Shown: positions 24,453 to 33,913, numbered from the stretch's first letter. The stretch: DNA of 64,000 nucleotides from Chloroflexota bacterium (GCA_021779955.1 JAJXZS010000034.1:1-64000), one strand, 5' to 3'. Numbers and translations are program-made. The notes: generated from the sequence alone by a model not told the origin.

Positions 24453-25576
24453 GGCTGATTCACTTCTGATGCAGAGATCAAGCAAGTGCTCTGCAGTTCG
24501 CAGGCAGCAAAGAATCGATCGGCCAGGAGTTTGGAATAGATGGGTACGCCCTGAAAATTCAGATGGTGATCATCGGCCCGACCGTAAATCGGGATGAGTT
24601 CTTCGTCAATCGAAGGGATGAAGGTGGAACCTGCATTGCTCACCGTGGAGTCAATCGCTGCCAGGTATTGCTCACGTACGGCAGAAGAGCCAAAATAGAC
24701 AAAATATGTTGGATAGAGCGGGATTTCAGTGATCAAAACGCGGGTGCCGTTTTGCTGAAGAGAGATGACATCGAGCAAATCCCTGATTCGACCCGGATCG
24801 ATCGAATAATTGGCGGCTTGCTTATATTTGATAATCTCCTCGGGATTGGTTGGATCGGGAATGTGACCTCCGAAACCGATGTACTTTTCGGGTTCATAAC
24901 CCTCGGGGGAAAGGTTTCCCTGGCGGTAAAGTGTCAAACGATAAGTGTCGGTAAATGTGGGATTCGACCAATTTCGAAAAGGCAGAAGATATTCGAGCAG
25001 GGTAACATGATCGATCAAGAAACCCTGGACAGAGAAATCGGCCATCTGGTAGCGCATCCAACTGTTGCCCAAGAATTGCTGTGAGACTTCGACTCCGTTG
25101 GAAGCAATATAGTCGCGCATCTCTGTGAAGAGGATGATTGTACCGGGATGATAAGTGGCATCGATCAATTTGGCGATTTCCGACAGCGGCTCAATGGTCA
25201 GACCTTCGACACCGAAATTGAAGACCCGCAGGTCTTTTCCGCTCAATTCGCGATACCGGCTTTGGAAGATGACCGGATCGATGCCTGTATTGACCGTCGA
25301 ATTACCCAGGATGACAACGTCGACTCCGCCATGTTCAGTAACGTAATTCTGCAAGTCGAACCATTTGAGCTCAAACTGGGAATGATAACTGCCGACCGAA
25401 CGAAGCGGGAAAAACGCAGTAATAAAGTCCGTGCGTGCAAGCCCCGCGAGCGCTGCAAGAAGAACGGCAAAGGCAAGAAAACCCCAGATCACAGAACTGA
25501 GGAAAGAGTGGGATTTTTTATTTCGAGCAAATTGGGCGTGGACGTTTGTATCGTTTGAGAGTTCGGGCAAAATCAA
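24449..25576 (-). CDS. Membrane-anchored SGNH-hydrolase-like partner of the MBOAT protein
   Basis: The 375-residue protein has an N-terminal anchor (VIWGFLAFAVLLAALAGLA) and an extracytoplasmic domain. VDVVILGNSTVNTGIDP (about 84-100) fits SGNH block I with GNST, and DDHHLNFQGVPIYSKLLADR near the C-terminus supplies the DxxH block V. Such proteins finish acyl transfer outside the membrane with an MBOAT protein. The start is TTG 25576 after AGGAAA; no better ATG is near. It overlaps the MBOAT start by 4 bp. Catalytic assignment is inferred from motif spacing. Confidence 0.78.
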   Translation of the reverse strand: MILPELSNDTNVHAQFARNKKSHSFLSSVIWGFLAFAVLLAALAGLARTDFITAFFPLRSVGSYHSQFELKWFDLQNYVTEHGGVDVVILGNSTVNTGIDPVIFQSRYRELSGKDLRVFNFGVEGLTIEPLSEIAKLIDATYHPGTIILFTEMRDYIASNGVEVSQQFLGNSWMRYQMADFSVQGFLIDHVTLLEYLLPFRNWSNPTFTDTYRLTLYRQGNLSPEGYEPEKYIGFGGHIPDPTNPEEIIKYKQAANYSIDPGRIRDLLDVISLQQNGTRVLITEIPLYPTYFVYFGSSAVREQYLAAIDSTVSNAGSTFIPSIDEELIPIYGRADDHHLNFQGVPIYSKLLADRFFAACELQSTCLISASEVNQP

Positions 25577-25598
25577 ATTTTCCTATTACGAATCAAGT

Positions 25599-26276
25599 CT
25601 ATACTGGCGCTGTTTGTCCTTGCGCCAATAATTCCCGCAGCCTGGGATGATCTTTGTAGAATCCGCGATATTTCTCAGGCATCATGGCAGCGATCTGACA
25701 CATAATCTCGGTAGTCAGCCAATGCAATTGCTCCTCGCGATGATCGCGATCCAGTTTAGGCGGCTGGATCACCTTTCCGTATTCGACCCGGATGTGCGGT
25801 CTGCGAAAATGACGGAGCTCTGCCACGGCTGCCTCAGTGCCAATCAATGCCACAGGAAGAATGGGTACCTGTGCACGAAGTGCTATCAAAGCGGTGCCCG
25901 GTTTACCCTCCAAAAGCTGACCCGTAGAACTGCGAGTTCCTTCAGGCGATATCCCCACTGCGAAACCCTGATCGAGTTTTTGAACTGCTTTACGAATCGC
26001 GCCGAAATCGGCGATATCACGGTCGAGCCAGATACCCTCTGCGGTGACTATGAACCAGCGCAGCAGGGGATATTTCAGGTATTTTGTGGTGACCAATGCA
26101 GTCATTTGGGGACGCGTGGGAATGGCAAAAAGGACAGGGATATCCAGACGGCTCATATGATTCGTAGCTATGATCAATCCGCCTGAGGTAGGGATATTTT
26201 CGATACCATTTTGCGTAGTAAATGTGAGGTGGTCGACCAGCCAGATAATGATCTCGCGCAGGCTTTTGGCTTTCAT
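25599..26276 (-). CDS. plsC: 1-acyl-sn-glycerol-3-phosphate acyltransferase (PlsC type)
   Basis: The 225-residue enzyme acylates lysophosphatidic acid at the membrane. Motifs: I, NHMSRLD (H-x4-D catalytic pair); II, the region around GIWLDRD; III, SPEGTRSSTGQL; IV, VPILPVALIG. All are in order. I start at ATG 26276; a TTG 33 bp upstream is an alternative and neither has a strong ribosome site. It is followed after 22 bp by the SGNH/MBOAT pair. Confidence 0.9.
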   Translation of the reverse strand: MKAKSLREIIIWLVDHLTFTTQNGIENIPTSGGLIIATNHMSRLDIPVLFAIPTRPQMTALVTTKYLKYPLLRWFIVTAEGIWLDRDIADFGAIRKAVQKLDQGFAVGISPEGTRSSTGQLLEGKPGTALIALRAQVPILPVALIGTEAAVAELRHFRRPHIRVEYGKVIQPPKLDRDHREEQLHWLTTEIMCQIAAMMPEKYRGFYKDHPRLRELLAQGQTAPV

Positions 26277-26471
26277 TGGGTCATCTTTCGCGTCTGTAGA
26301 TGGGTGCAAGTCCAGATGGACTCTTGTATGTATTATTCATACTGTGACTAATGCAGATGGTTCCATCTGGTTGCGATCGCTTAGGCAATTATAATCAGCC
26401 TTTGAGCGTTTAAAATGACAATATTGTTAGAAAATATCGAGAATTTATCGAAAATGCATCGTTCTCAGAGG

Positions 26472-27722
26472 TCAAGCCTGGCCCTCGTTCATATTTTCTG
26501 CCGGGAGTTGAATCAAAGGAGGCGGAGTTTGAGCAAGAATCCTGACTTTCATGACCCAAAGAATCGTGACCATCAAGACAAATAGAAGGGCAAGTATCCA
26601 AGGGCTGGCCGGAGCAAGCGATTCGACGGTTTGAGGCAGCGATATCGAGAGGGCGCCATAGCCCATCAGAAAGGCAAAGAAATTCCATAATCCGTGCATC
26701 AAAACCACGCCAGTATAGGTCAGAGCGGTTCTTAGCACGTTTCCATCCCGCCAACCCGAGACGATTGCCCAACCCATTAACCCAGTACAGAAGATATGCA
26801 GGGTGCTTGTACCGGTGCGGCCGAGAAGCAGTTGAACAAAGCTTAGCGACGTTGCCATACGCATGGCTAAAGCGCTTTCGAGCACGGCAAAGGCGGCTCC
26901 GCAAATCAAGCCCATACCAAATCCCTGGGCAGGGGTTAACGAGCGTTTGGCGAAAGCCCAGATCATCAGCGGTTTGAACAATTCTTCCACCACAGGCGCC
27001 AGGACACAAAGGCCAAGGATCAACCCATAAATTACTGTTGGGGAAGAAAGGAGGGGCGTCAATTGCGAATAGGCATGTTGGAGCTGTGCTTGTGAGGCAG
27101 CATCCGCCTGGGAAAGGCTTAGAAATAAGGTATAGAGATCGGGGTTGGAGGCAATTTTGACACTCACCAATGAGACGGCGATGAGAAGTAAAACACCTTC
27201 CAGCAGCATGGTGAGAGGCATCGTCACAAAGATGCTGCCGGTAACCAGGCCCCAAAAGTGCTGCACCGTGCCATGCTGGATCTTTTCGATGCCCAACGCG
27301 AGGGTAATGATCAAGGGGATGACGACCAATAAGATCATCAACGGCGTCAAGAAGGCCAAAGAAATTTTCTGATCGAGCAAATAGCCAGCGGCGATCGCAA
27401 TGGTGACCCACACTGGGATGAGGATCAGACTGGATTGGAGAAGCTTATCCGGCGCTTCGGACGGCTGCTTACCGTTCAGTTTTCGAATTGCCACAAAAGC
27501 AGACCAGATTCCCAGGAGGCCGAGGATCGCCAATGACCAGATCATAAAAGGATCCGCTGAATAGGCAATGCTGAAGGCAGCCGATTCAGAGATCGTACGG
27601 GAGTTCAGGTATAAAATCAAACCCGCAGCCAGAGCCGAAAGAAGGGCTCCTGAGACCCTGACCACAAGCTGGGCGACGGTGAGGAGTGAGTAACGGGATG
27701 AGCGTGTGGCAGCGGTCTGCAT
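26472..27722 (-). CDS. PrsW-family intramembrane glutamic protease
   Basis: The 416-residue polytopic protein has the four PrsW landmarks: APVVEELFKPLMIW (the EExxK block), GMGLICGAAFAVLES (the F/AxxxE block), TSTLHIFCTGLMGWA and VLMHGLWNFFAF (the two histidine blocks). PrsW of Bacillus cleaves an anti-sigma factor. The target here is unknown and no anti-sigma factor is in the window. Its ribosome site lies within the end of the preceding DsbA/cyclophilin gene (gap 2 bp), which indicates co-expression. Confidence 0.85.
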   Translation of the reverse strand: MQTAATRSSRYSLLTVAQLVVRVSGALLSALAAGLILYLNSRTISESAAFSIAYSADPFMIWSLAILGLLGIWSAFVAIRKLNGKQPSEAPDKLLQSSLILIPVWVTIAIAAGYLLDQKISLAFLTPLMILLVVIPLIITLALGIEKIQHGTVQHFWGLVTGSIFVTMPLTMLLEGVLLLIAVSLVSVKIASNPDLYTLFLSLSQADAASQAQLQHAYSQLTPLLSSPTVIYGLILGLCVLAPVVEELFKPLMIWAFAKRSLTPAQGFGMGLICGAAFAVLESALAMRMATSLSFVQLLLGRTGTSTLHIFCTGLMGWAIVSGWRDGNVLRTALTYTGVVLMHGLWNFFAFLMGYGALSISLPQTVESLAPASPWILALLFVLMVTILWVMKVRILAQTPPPLIQLPAENMNEGQA

Positions 27723-27724
27723 CG

Positions 27725-29044
27725 TTATTTTTCCTCAATGGTGATGGAAAGGATTGGGTCGGGAGCAAACAGAAGGGCATCATTGTCTGGATCGCGAGGG
27801 CGCATGGTTTGCAAGACATCCATGCCAGAGAGCACTTCGCCGAAGATAGTGTACTTGCCGTCGAGGTCAGGTATGGGGGCATACGTAATGAAGAACTGGG
27901 AGCCGTTCGTGTCTGCGCCAGCATTTGCCATGCCCACGACTCCAGGCTTATCGAAACGCAGGTCAGGCGTGACCTCATTCGAAAACTGGTAACCGGGATT
28001 TCCAAGGCCCGTATTCGATGGATCGCCTGCCTGGGCAATGTAGCCGCTAATCACTCTGAAGAAGCCGGAGCCGTTGTACCAGCCCGATTGGGCGAGGTGA
28101 ATGAAGCTGTTCACCGCCCAGGGCGCTTTATCGGCATAAAGTCCGATAACGACATCACCCTTTTCAGTCTTGAGGGTGGCGGTGTACTGTTTATTGGGAT
28201 CGACGGTCATAGCGGGGCAGGCTTTATCAGCCTTTGAGCCGAGCTTGACGAAGTTCATGTAGTTGGTGATCGTTGTTACATCGTTGCGCGGTGAGCGAAT
28301 GAGGCGATTGATGATCACGGAGGGCGTAGCATCGATCTTTAGCGTGCTCGATTGGGCGATGGAAAGTGAATCGTTCACAGCTTTGATCACATCATCACTG
28401 GTGAGATCGGCCGTGAACCTGGACGAGTTCAAACCAAGGGAAGCTGCCTGATCCTTCAGCCAGGTCGTGAAATCGGCAGAAGACATGGACTGCCACTGGG
28501 ATTGATTGGCAAATAGAACATCGTGCATCGCCCAAAAATATCCCTGACGGCCGGCTGCTTCAGCAGCCTGCGCAGCGAGTAAGGCTTTGTCGTGAATGCT
28601 CACGAGCGGCAGATAGTGAAAGACAACCCGAATATCCTTGGGGTTTTGCTGCACCAATTCGTCCATCACCGTGGAAAAGTTAGCGCAAAAGGGGCATTGA
28701 AAATCGCTGAACACGTCAAGAACAATTGGCGCATCGGCCGGACCCATGGAGCGGTAACTCGCAGTGTCAGAATCAATGGCTGCAGCCACTTCGGGGTGCG
28801 GATCGGGAACGGCTTGAACGACCTGGCACGTTGCAGCAGGACTGGACGTAAAAGCGGTTGTGGGAGCTACAAGTGTTCCTGTATTGGCAGTTGGCGCGTT
28901 GGTTTCGCCTTGAGAAGGTGAAACGGAAGCCGCGAGGGTCGCGGTAGCAGTTGACGATGATTGGGTTTGGAGGGGAGCACTCTGGCAGGCTGAGATGACA
29001 AGAATGCCTGCAAGAGCCACCAACAGGGCTTTTGTCTTCAACAT
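27725..29044 (-). CDS. Lipoprotein fusing a DsbA-like thioredoxin domain to a cyclophilin PPIase
   Basis: The 439-residue protein has a lipobox VISAC (Cys 20) and a Ser/Thr-rich linker to about 90. A DsbA-like domain (about 95-275) carries DFQCPFCANF (Cys 117 and 120) and the cis-Pro loop DATPSVIIN. From about 285 a cyclophilin follows, with KTEKGDVVIGLYADKAP, GFFRVISGYIAQAGDP and [16 protein letters not shown]. It would handle disulfide and prolyl isomerisation outside the membrane on one polypeptide. The second cyclophilin at 62180 is cytoplasmic and close in sequence. AGAGG supports the ATG. Confidence 0.92.
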   Translation of the reverse strand: MLKTKALLVALAGILVISACQSAPLQTQSSSTATATLAASVSPSQGETNAPTANTGTLVAPTTAFTSSPAATCQVVQAVPDPHPEVAAAIDSDTASYRSMGPADAPIVLDVFSDFQCPFCANFSTVMDELVQQNPKDIRVVFHYLPLVSIHDKALLAAQAAEAAGRQGYFWAMHDVLFANQSQWQSMSSADFTTWLKDQAASLGLNSSRFTADLTSDDVIKAVNDSLSIAQSSTLKIDATPSVIINRLIRSPRNDVTTITNYMNFVKLGSKADKACPAMTVDPNKQYTATLKTEKGDVVIGLYADKAPWAVNSFIHLAQSGWYNGSGFFRVISGYIAQAGDPSNTGLGNPGYQFSNEVTPDLRFDKPGVVGMANAGADTNGSQFFITYAPIPDLDGKYTIFGEVLSGMDVLQTMRPRDPDNDALLFAPDPILSITIEEK

Positions 29045-29076
29045 TAAGGGCCTCTCTTTTACAAGGAGTGAATATT

Positions 29077-29700
29077 CTATTTGATTGGAACGAGCCTTTG
29101 CCCAACTACCTGGCGTATGTTCGATTGTACCATTTCGGGGGAAGCGTTGGCATCGATCACGCGCCAGCGCTCAGGCTCAGAGCCGGCCAATTCGTGGTAT
29201 CCATTTCTCACGCGTTGATGAAACTGAACTTCGTAGGCATCGAGGCGGTTCCATTCCCCCCCACTTTGGCGGCGCCGGCGCAATCCTTCTACGACATCAA
29301 CATCGAGCAGTAACGTCAGGTCCGGCTTCAATCCACCCGTGGCAAAGCCGAGGATCAAACGCAATGCTTCCAGATCGAGTCCGTGGCCGTAGCCCTGGTA
29401 GGCGAGGGTTGAATCGCCGTAGCGGTCTGAGAGGACAACCACGTTCCGGCTGAGCGCAGGACGGATGACCTGGTCCACAAGTTGGGCGCGCGCAGAGCAG
29501 AAGAGCAATACCTCGGTGCGCGGATCCATCTCGGTGTTTTTCATGTTCATGATCACCTGGCGAACCTGATCGCCAATAGCTGTACCGCCAGGTTCACGCG
29601 TGGTGAGTACTTCGTAGCCGCGTTCACGGACGAAATCCGCCAAACCCGAGATCTGATGCGATTTTCCGCTGCCTTCCGGTCCTTCCAGAGTGATAAACAT
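29077..29700 (-). CDS. tmk: Thymidylate kinase
   Basis: The 207-residue kinase converts dTMP to dTDP. It begins MFITLEGPEGSGKSHQI (P-loop GPEGSGKS). It has the TREPGG motif (VLTTREPGGTAIG), the SDRYGDSTLAYQGYG dTMP/LID-proximal block, LLLDVDVVEGLRRRR and the ending typical of Tmk. ATG 29700 follows GGGAG and is chosen over a 46-codon longer frame. It begins 13 bp after the R3H ATPase gene. Confidence 0.95.
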   Translation of the reverse strand: MFITLEGPEGSGKSHQISGLADFVRERGYEVLTTREPGGTAIGDQVRQVIMNMKNTEMDPRTEVLLFCSARAQLVDQVIRPALSRNVVVLSDRYGDSTLAYQGYGHGLDLEALRLILGFATGGLKPDLTLLLDVDVVEGLRRRRQSGGEWNRLDAYEVQFHQRVRNGYHELAGSEPERWRVIDANASPEMVQSNIRQVVGQRLVPIK

Positions 29701-29713
29701 CGATGCTCCCGGA

Positions 29714-31366
29714 TTATTCCCTGAAGATGCGAACCCTGCGATTGGGTTCTTTGCCGTACGAATGTGAAACCAGTTGCGCCTGGCGGGCCATTTCATGCTG
29801 AATCCGCCGGATCGATGCAGCCGCAGGAGGCAGATCAACCCAACGCTGACCGTTGAGTACCGCTTCTATGGCAGATTGAGTCTGGTTTGTGACATCTTCG
29901 AAGTTCGCGCTCAGCGTTTCCTGGGGGAGGTGGAAGATATCTGCAAGAACCTGCTCCATCTGGTTGATGGTATTGGCGCGCAGGACATAAATGGGAATGC
30001 TGCGTGCTTCAGCATCCATGATGGCTTGTTCGCGAGCACGGTAATAGGCTCTCAAAGTCAGCACCAGGTCGGCATCGTTGATTTCTTTGGCGACGGCAGC
30101 GGGGACTCCCAGCCTGCGCGCTGCCTGTTGGAGGCGGTTGCGGGCCACGCCATACGGGAAGATACGAATCATCTTGCGGGGAGTGAATTCAAGCTCGCCT
30201 TCCTCTTCGAAGAGCGGCGTGTCAGGCTCAGAGCGGTATTGCTGACGAGCGTTACCGGCAGGGGGTTGCGCGTAGGCGGCCCCGGCAGGAGCTCTGCGTT
30301 CCTCGCCGGTGTAGGAGCGGCGGGTGCCCTGCGATTGGGGACGCGACGTTGCCGCTTGAGGCGGCTTTTCGATATGGATCTCATTCTCGGCATCGCGCCA
30401 GCGGATTTCAGGCAAGACCGGATAGCCGCGAACAAGGGTGTCCACAGCAGCGGCCACATCGGGATGCACGGCAAGGCGATCACGCTCCTGCAGTTCGACG
30501 AGGACATCGAATGTGGGCGGCGAGCGCCGTTCGAGAACCGTCTTTTGCGTGCCGCGCCTGCGGGCTTCTTCATCTGAAAGAGTGACCGATTCGATACCGC
30601 CGACCAGGTCTGAAAGGGTCGGGTTGAGGAGAAGATTCTCGAGGGTACGCCCGTGAGCTGTGGCAACCAGCTGAACGCCGCGTTCGGCAATGGTGCGGGC
30701 TGCAAGCGCTTCGAGCTCACGTCCAATTTCATCGATGATGATCACTTCAGGGTTGTGGTTCTCGACGGCTTCGATCATCACTTCGTGCTGCAGGGAGGGT
30801 TTTGCCACCTGCATACGGCGGGCTTTGCCAACTGCGGGGTGGGGAACATCTCCGTCACCACCGATTTCGTTCGATGTATCGACGATGATCACCCGCTTGG
30901 TCTCTGCGAGGATACGGGCAGCTTCACGAAGCAAGGTCGTTTTACCGATACCCGGTTTTCCAAGGAGAAGCGTGCTCTTGCCCGATTCGATGAGGTCCTG
31001 GATGATATCAATCGTGCCGTAGACAGCCCGCCCAACACGACATGTCAGACCGACAATGTGGTCGTGGCGATTGCGAATGGCAGAAATGCGATGCAATGTG
31101 CGCTCGAGGCCGGCGCGGTTATCCGCGTCGAATTCGCCGATATTCGAGACCACAAAGTCGATATCGGTTCGAGAGACTTCGTCGTCACTCAGGATGACTT
31201 CCGAATTGACGAAACGTGCCATGGGTTGCCGCCCAAGATCGAGGACAATTTCAAGAAGGTTATCACTGTTGTTTGCAGCGATGACCGCTTTTGCTACGCG
31301 TGCAGGCAGGACATCCAGCAATGCATTTAAATCGTCAGTTATTCTCTTTTGAGTCATTTTCTTCAT
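29714..31366 (-). CDS. SpoIIIAA/Ycf45-like AAA ATPase with R3H domain
   Basis: The 550-residue protein has an N-terminal domain (1-130), then a Ycf45/SpoIIIAA-type ATPase: Walker A LLLGKPGIGKTT (about 135-146), IIVDTSNEIGGDGDVPHPAV, Walker B EVIIIDEIGRELEALAA, and VATAHGRTLENLL. A low-complexity linker (about 350-400) leads to a second region with IFPYGVARNRLQQAARRLGV and a C-terminal R3H-like end (HEMARQAQLVSHSYGKEPNR, Arg and His three apart). R3H binds single-stranded nucleic acid. Role unknown; placement next to tmk suggests DNA metabolism. Confidence 0.88.
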   Translation of the reverse strand: MKKMTQKRITDDLNALLDVLPARVAKAVIAANNSDNLLEIVLDLGRQPMARFVNSEVILSDDEVSRTDIDFVVSNIGEFDADNRAGLERTLHRISAIRNRHDHIVGLTCRVGRAVYGTIDIIQDLIESGKSTLLLGKPGIGKTTLLREAARILAETKRVIIVDTSNEIGGDGDVPHPAVGKARRMQVAKPSLQHEVMIEAVENHNPEVIIIDEIGRELEALAARTIAERGVQLVATAHGRTLENLLLNPTLSDLVGGIESVTLSDEEARRRGTQKTVLERRSPPTFDVLVELQERDRLAVHPDVAAAVDTLVRGYPVLPEIRWRDAENEIHIEKPPQAATSRPQSQGTRRSYTGEERRAPAGAAYAQPPAGNARQQYRSEPDTPLFEEEGELEFTPRKMIRIFPYGVARNRLQQAARRLGVPAAVAKEINDADLVLTLRAYYRAREQAIMDAEARSIPIYVLRANTINQMEQVLADIFHLPQETLSANFEDVTNQTQSAIEAVLNGQRWVDLPPAAASIRRIQHEMARQAQLVSHSYGKEPNRRVRIFRE

Positions 31367-31393
31367 TTTATCGTTAAACTGAAATTTCCATTT

Positions 31394-32326
31394 CTAAATA
31401 CAGTCCGAATCAGGACTTATGTTGCGAGCCTGATGGACAATGGAAGAAGTTGGTTCAGGCGAGTGAGCTTCGATGCGCTTACGCAGCACGAGTCCGTTTT
31501 CGCTTGGAACCCCCACAGCCAAATGCTTGACCATCAAGGCGCGCTTGGGCGCCGATTTTGCCCCGAGATCTTCCAGTGCGTCTGCGATCCATGCCTGGTA
31601 AGAGCGCACCGGGAAGTAGACAGGTTTGCCCAACGATTGCAGATAGACGATCAGATCGCCGATGAGGCTGTGAACATCTTCGACAGAAGGATGGATCACA
31701 GGCTTGAGGAAGAATCCGCGCGGGCCCGAGATATTTTCGGTGAACGCCATCAGCTCGCCTTCCTGGCGATAGACCAGCCGCCGCATTGAAGCATTGATGA
31801 ACGGCTCGGCAGCCTGGACGATGGGTGGAACCACAGTCTGGTAAAGAGTTCGCACCGATTGTTCGTCTGTATCGCGTTCTTCCTGCCAGAGGTCTTTGAA
31901 TTCGGTCGTGGAAGGAGGCCTCGATGGCAATTTCCAGACGTTTTCCCAACAATAGACCTTGAAAGCGTCTTTACGCAGCATTTCGAAGGCAGGATGGGAT
32001 TCCTGCACATCTGCCAGAAGGTTCAATGCACCCATCTCGCCGGCTTTGACGGCAAGATAGTCGATCAGCATGCTTTCTTCGGGTAGATCGGAGATCTCAT
32101 CGGGCAACAGGTAAGTGAGATGGGCAGAACGCTGGCCCTGGCTGTAATCAACCTGGCCTGCCATGGGGATTTTGCCATCCTGTGATTTTGCTATTCCTGT
32201 TGAGACATCGATATTGGGATCGAGCCGCGACAACATGGCCGAAAAACCGAGAAGGTTTCCGAAGGTCAGCTCTTGAGCATAATTCAGGCACAACACACGC
32301 TGGCGGTAACGAAGCAACAGGGGCAA
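31394..32326 (-). CDS. GNAT-like protein, function unknown
   Basis: At least 310 residues. The N-terminal part (PLLLRYRQRVLCLNYAQELT) and C-terminal part (RRLVYRQEGELMAFTENI and LIVYLQSLGKPVYFPVRSYQ) resemble the two halves of a GNAT-fold protein with a degenerate coenzyme-A loop. The boundary given uses TTG 32326. However, the protein-like sequence IIRPLTWHD continues upstream in frame into the end of pdxT, where only ATA or ATC codons are available (32356-32351), with GGAG at a suitable distance. A non-standard start is therefore possible. Co-transcribed with pdxST and tmk. Confidence 0.6.
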   Translation of the reverse strand: MPLLLRYRQRVLCLNYAQELTFGNLLGFSAMLSRLDPNIDVSTGIAKSQDGKIPMAGQVDYSQGQRSAHLTYLLPDEISDLPEESMLIDYLAVKAGEMGALNLLADVQESHPAFEMLRKDAFKVYCWENVWKLPSRPPSTTEFKDLWQEERDTDEQSVRTLYQTVVPPIVQAAEPFINASMRRLVYRQEGELMAFTENISGPRGFFLKPVIHPSVEDVHSLIGDLIVYLQSLGKPVYFPVRSYQAWIADALEDLGAKSAPKRALMVKHLAVGVPSENGLVLRKRIEAHSPEPTSSIVHQARNISPDSDCI

Positions 32327-32349
32327 GTCGTGCCAGGTGAGCGGGCGGA

Positions 32350-32931
32350 TTATGATTTTGCCATCTCCAAAAAGTAACGATGAAAACGATCATCTCCGGT
32401 CAACTCGGGGTGGAAGGCAGTTGCCAGGAAATGCCCCTGCCGGGCAGCGACAATACGGCCATCTTCCAGAGTTGCCAGAATTTGTACGCCTTCACCAACT
32501 TTTTCGATCAAAGGAGCGCGGATGAACACTGCATGGAAACCGCGCCCGTTCTGTCCAAAGCCCTGCAAAGCCGGCACTTTGAGCTCGGTTTCGAAGCTGT
32601 CGATTTGCCGGCCAAATGCATTCCTTTCGACGGTGATATCCATCAGGTTTAGCAGGGGCTGCTTGCGGAGTGCATCTTTCGAAAGAAAGATCGCGCCGGC
32701 GCAGGTACCCCAAATGGCATGGTCCTGGCCAAACGCGCGCAGTGGATCCATCAGATTGAAATCGGTAGCCAGCTTGCCAATCGTGGTGGATTCACCTCCA
32801 GGGATGATCAAACCATCCAGTTGATTCAGGTGCTCCGCCAAACGTACCTGGACGACATCCACTCCAAGCGATTGGAGCATGATTTGGTGTTCAGCGAAGT
32901 CGCCCTGTAAAGCCAGGACGCCTATTCTCAT
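32350..32931 (-). CDS. pdxT: Pyridoxal 5'-phosphate synthase glutaminase subunit
   Basis: The 193-residue glutaminase releases ammonia from glutamine and passes it to PdxS to build PLP. Seen: GVLALQGDFAEH, the GGEST motif, the nucleophile in WGTCAGAIFLSK, and the catalytic His-Glu in TAFHPELTGD. It starts 6 bp after pdxS ends. All catalytic triad parts are present. Confidence 0.96.
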   Translation of the reverse strand: MRIGVLALQGDFAEHQIMLQSLGVDVVQVRLAEHLNQLDGLIIPGGESTTIGKLATDFNLMDPLRAFGQDHAIWGTCAGAIFLSKDALRKQPLLNLMDITVERNAFGRQIDSFETELKVPALQGFGQNGRGFHAVFIRAPLIEKVGEGVQILATLEDGRIVAARQGHFLATAFHPELTGDDRFHRYFLEMAKS

Positions 32932-32937
32932 AAAATC

Positions 32938-33825
32938 TTACCAACCTCGTGTTGCGAGTTTCTCGGTTTCAGTCAGGCTCGAGACAGAACGGCCGACCAT
33001 GGGCCCGCCAAGATTGCGGCTGACTTCTGCCAGGATCGATGCATCTTGATAGTGCGTGGTGGCTTTGACGATCGCAGCGGCGCGCCTGGCAGGGTCGCCG
33101 GATTTGAAGATGCCGGAACCCACAAAAACGCCATCCACACCAAGCTGCATCATCAAAGCGGCATCCGCCGGGGTGGCAATGCCGCCGGCTGCGAAATTGA
33201 CCACTGGGAGGCGGCCGAGCTTGCGTGTCTCGAGTAGCCATTCGTATGGGGCGCCAATTTCTTTGGCGTAAGCCATGACCTCTTCTTCAGCCATGGTCTG
33301 TAATTTGCGTATCTCGCCTAAAACTGAACGGGCATGGCGAACAGCTTCAACCACATCGCCGGTGCCGGCTTCGCCCTTGGTGCGAATCATGGCAGCACCT
33401 TCACCAATGCGGCGCAGCGCCTCACCCAGATTGCGGCAGCCGCAGACAAAGGGGACCTTAAAGAGATGCTTGTTAATATGGTTCGCTTCGTCAGCAGGGG
33501 TAAGGACTTCAGACTCGTCGATATAATCTACGCCGATCGCCTCGAGGATTTGCGCTTCCACAAAATGTCCGATCCGGCACTTGGCCATCACGGGAATTGT
33601 CACCGAGTCCATGATCTTCATGATCATTTCAGGGTCGCTCATACGGGCCACGCCGCCATCCGCGCGGATATCCGCAGGAACGCGCTCGAGCGCCATCACC
33701 GCTGCTGCGCCAGCATCTTCAGCGATTTTGGCGTGTTCGGGCGTAACCACATCCATGATCACGCCGCCTTTGAGCATTTGTGCCAGACCCTTTTTAATTT
33801 CAAAGGAACCGACTTCCTGTTCCAT
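32938..33825 (-). CDS. pdxS: Pyridoxal 5'-phosphate synthase lyase subunit
   Basis: The 295-residue TIM-barrel synthase makes PLP from ribose 5-phosphate, glyceraldehyde 3-phosphate and ammonia. It carries [56 protein letters not shown] (the catalytic Lys region) and [14 protein letters not shown]. Near-universal conservation makes the call secure. ATG 33825 follows AGGAGG; the longer open frame upstream is not protein-like. It heads the operon. Confidence 0.97.
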   Translation of the reverse strand: MEQEVGSFEIKKGLAQMLKGGVIMDVVTPEHAKIAEDAGAAAVMALERVPADIRADGGVARMSDPEMIMKIMDSVTIPVMAKCRIGHFVEAQILEAIGVDYIDESEVLTPADEANHINKHLFKVPFVCGCRNLGEALRRIGEGAAMIRTKGEAGTGDVVEAVRHARSVLGEIRKLQTMAEEEVMAYAKEIGAPYEWLLETRKLGRLPVVNFAAGGIATPADAALMMQLGVDGVFVGSGIFKSGDPARRAAAIVKATTHYQDASILAEVSRNLGGPMVGRSVSSLTETEKLATRGW

Positions 33826-33860
33826 AAAAACCTCCTGGAGTTTGCATAACTTCCATCGTG

Positions 33861-33889
33861 ATTCTACCACGTCCCAAACAGTCCGGCAA
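33861..33889 (-). promoter_or_regulatory. Promoter of the pdxS operon
   Basis: On the minus strand TTGCCG (complement at 33884-33889) and TAGAAT (complement at 33861-33866) are 17 bp apart, about 40 bp upstream of pdxS. It likely drives pdxS, pdxT, the GNAT-like gene, the AAA/R3H gene, tmk, the DsbA fusion and prsW, as gaps between them are small. Confidence 0.6.
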
Positions 33890-33913
33890 AGAATGATGCA
33901 TGCCCCGCAGAAC

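Noticed and set aside
26410-27411. 333-codon open frame overlapping prsW in another frame
   Set aside because: prsW motifs fix the true frame; the other has no recognisable pattern.
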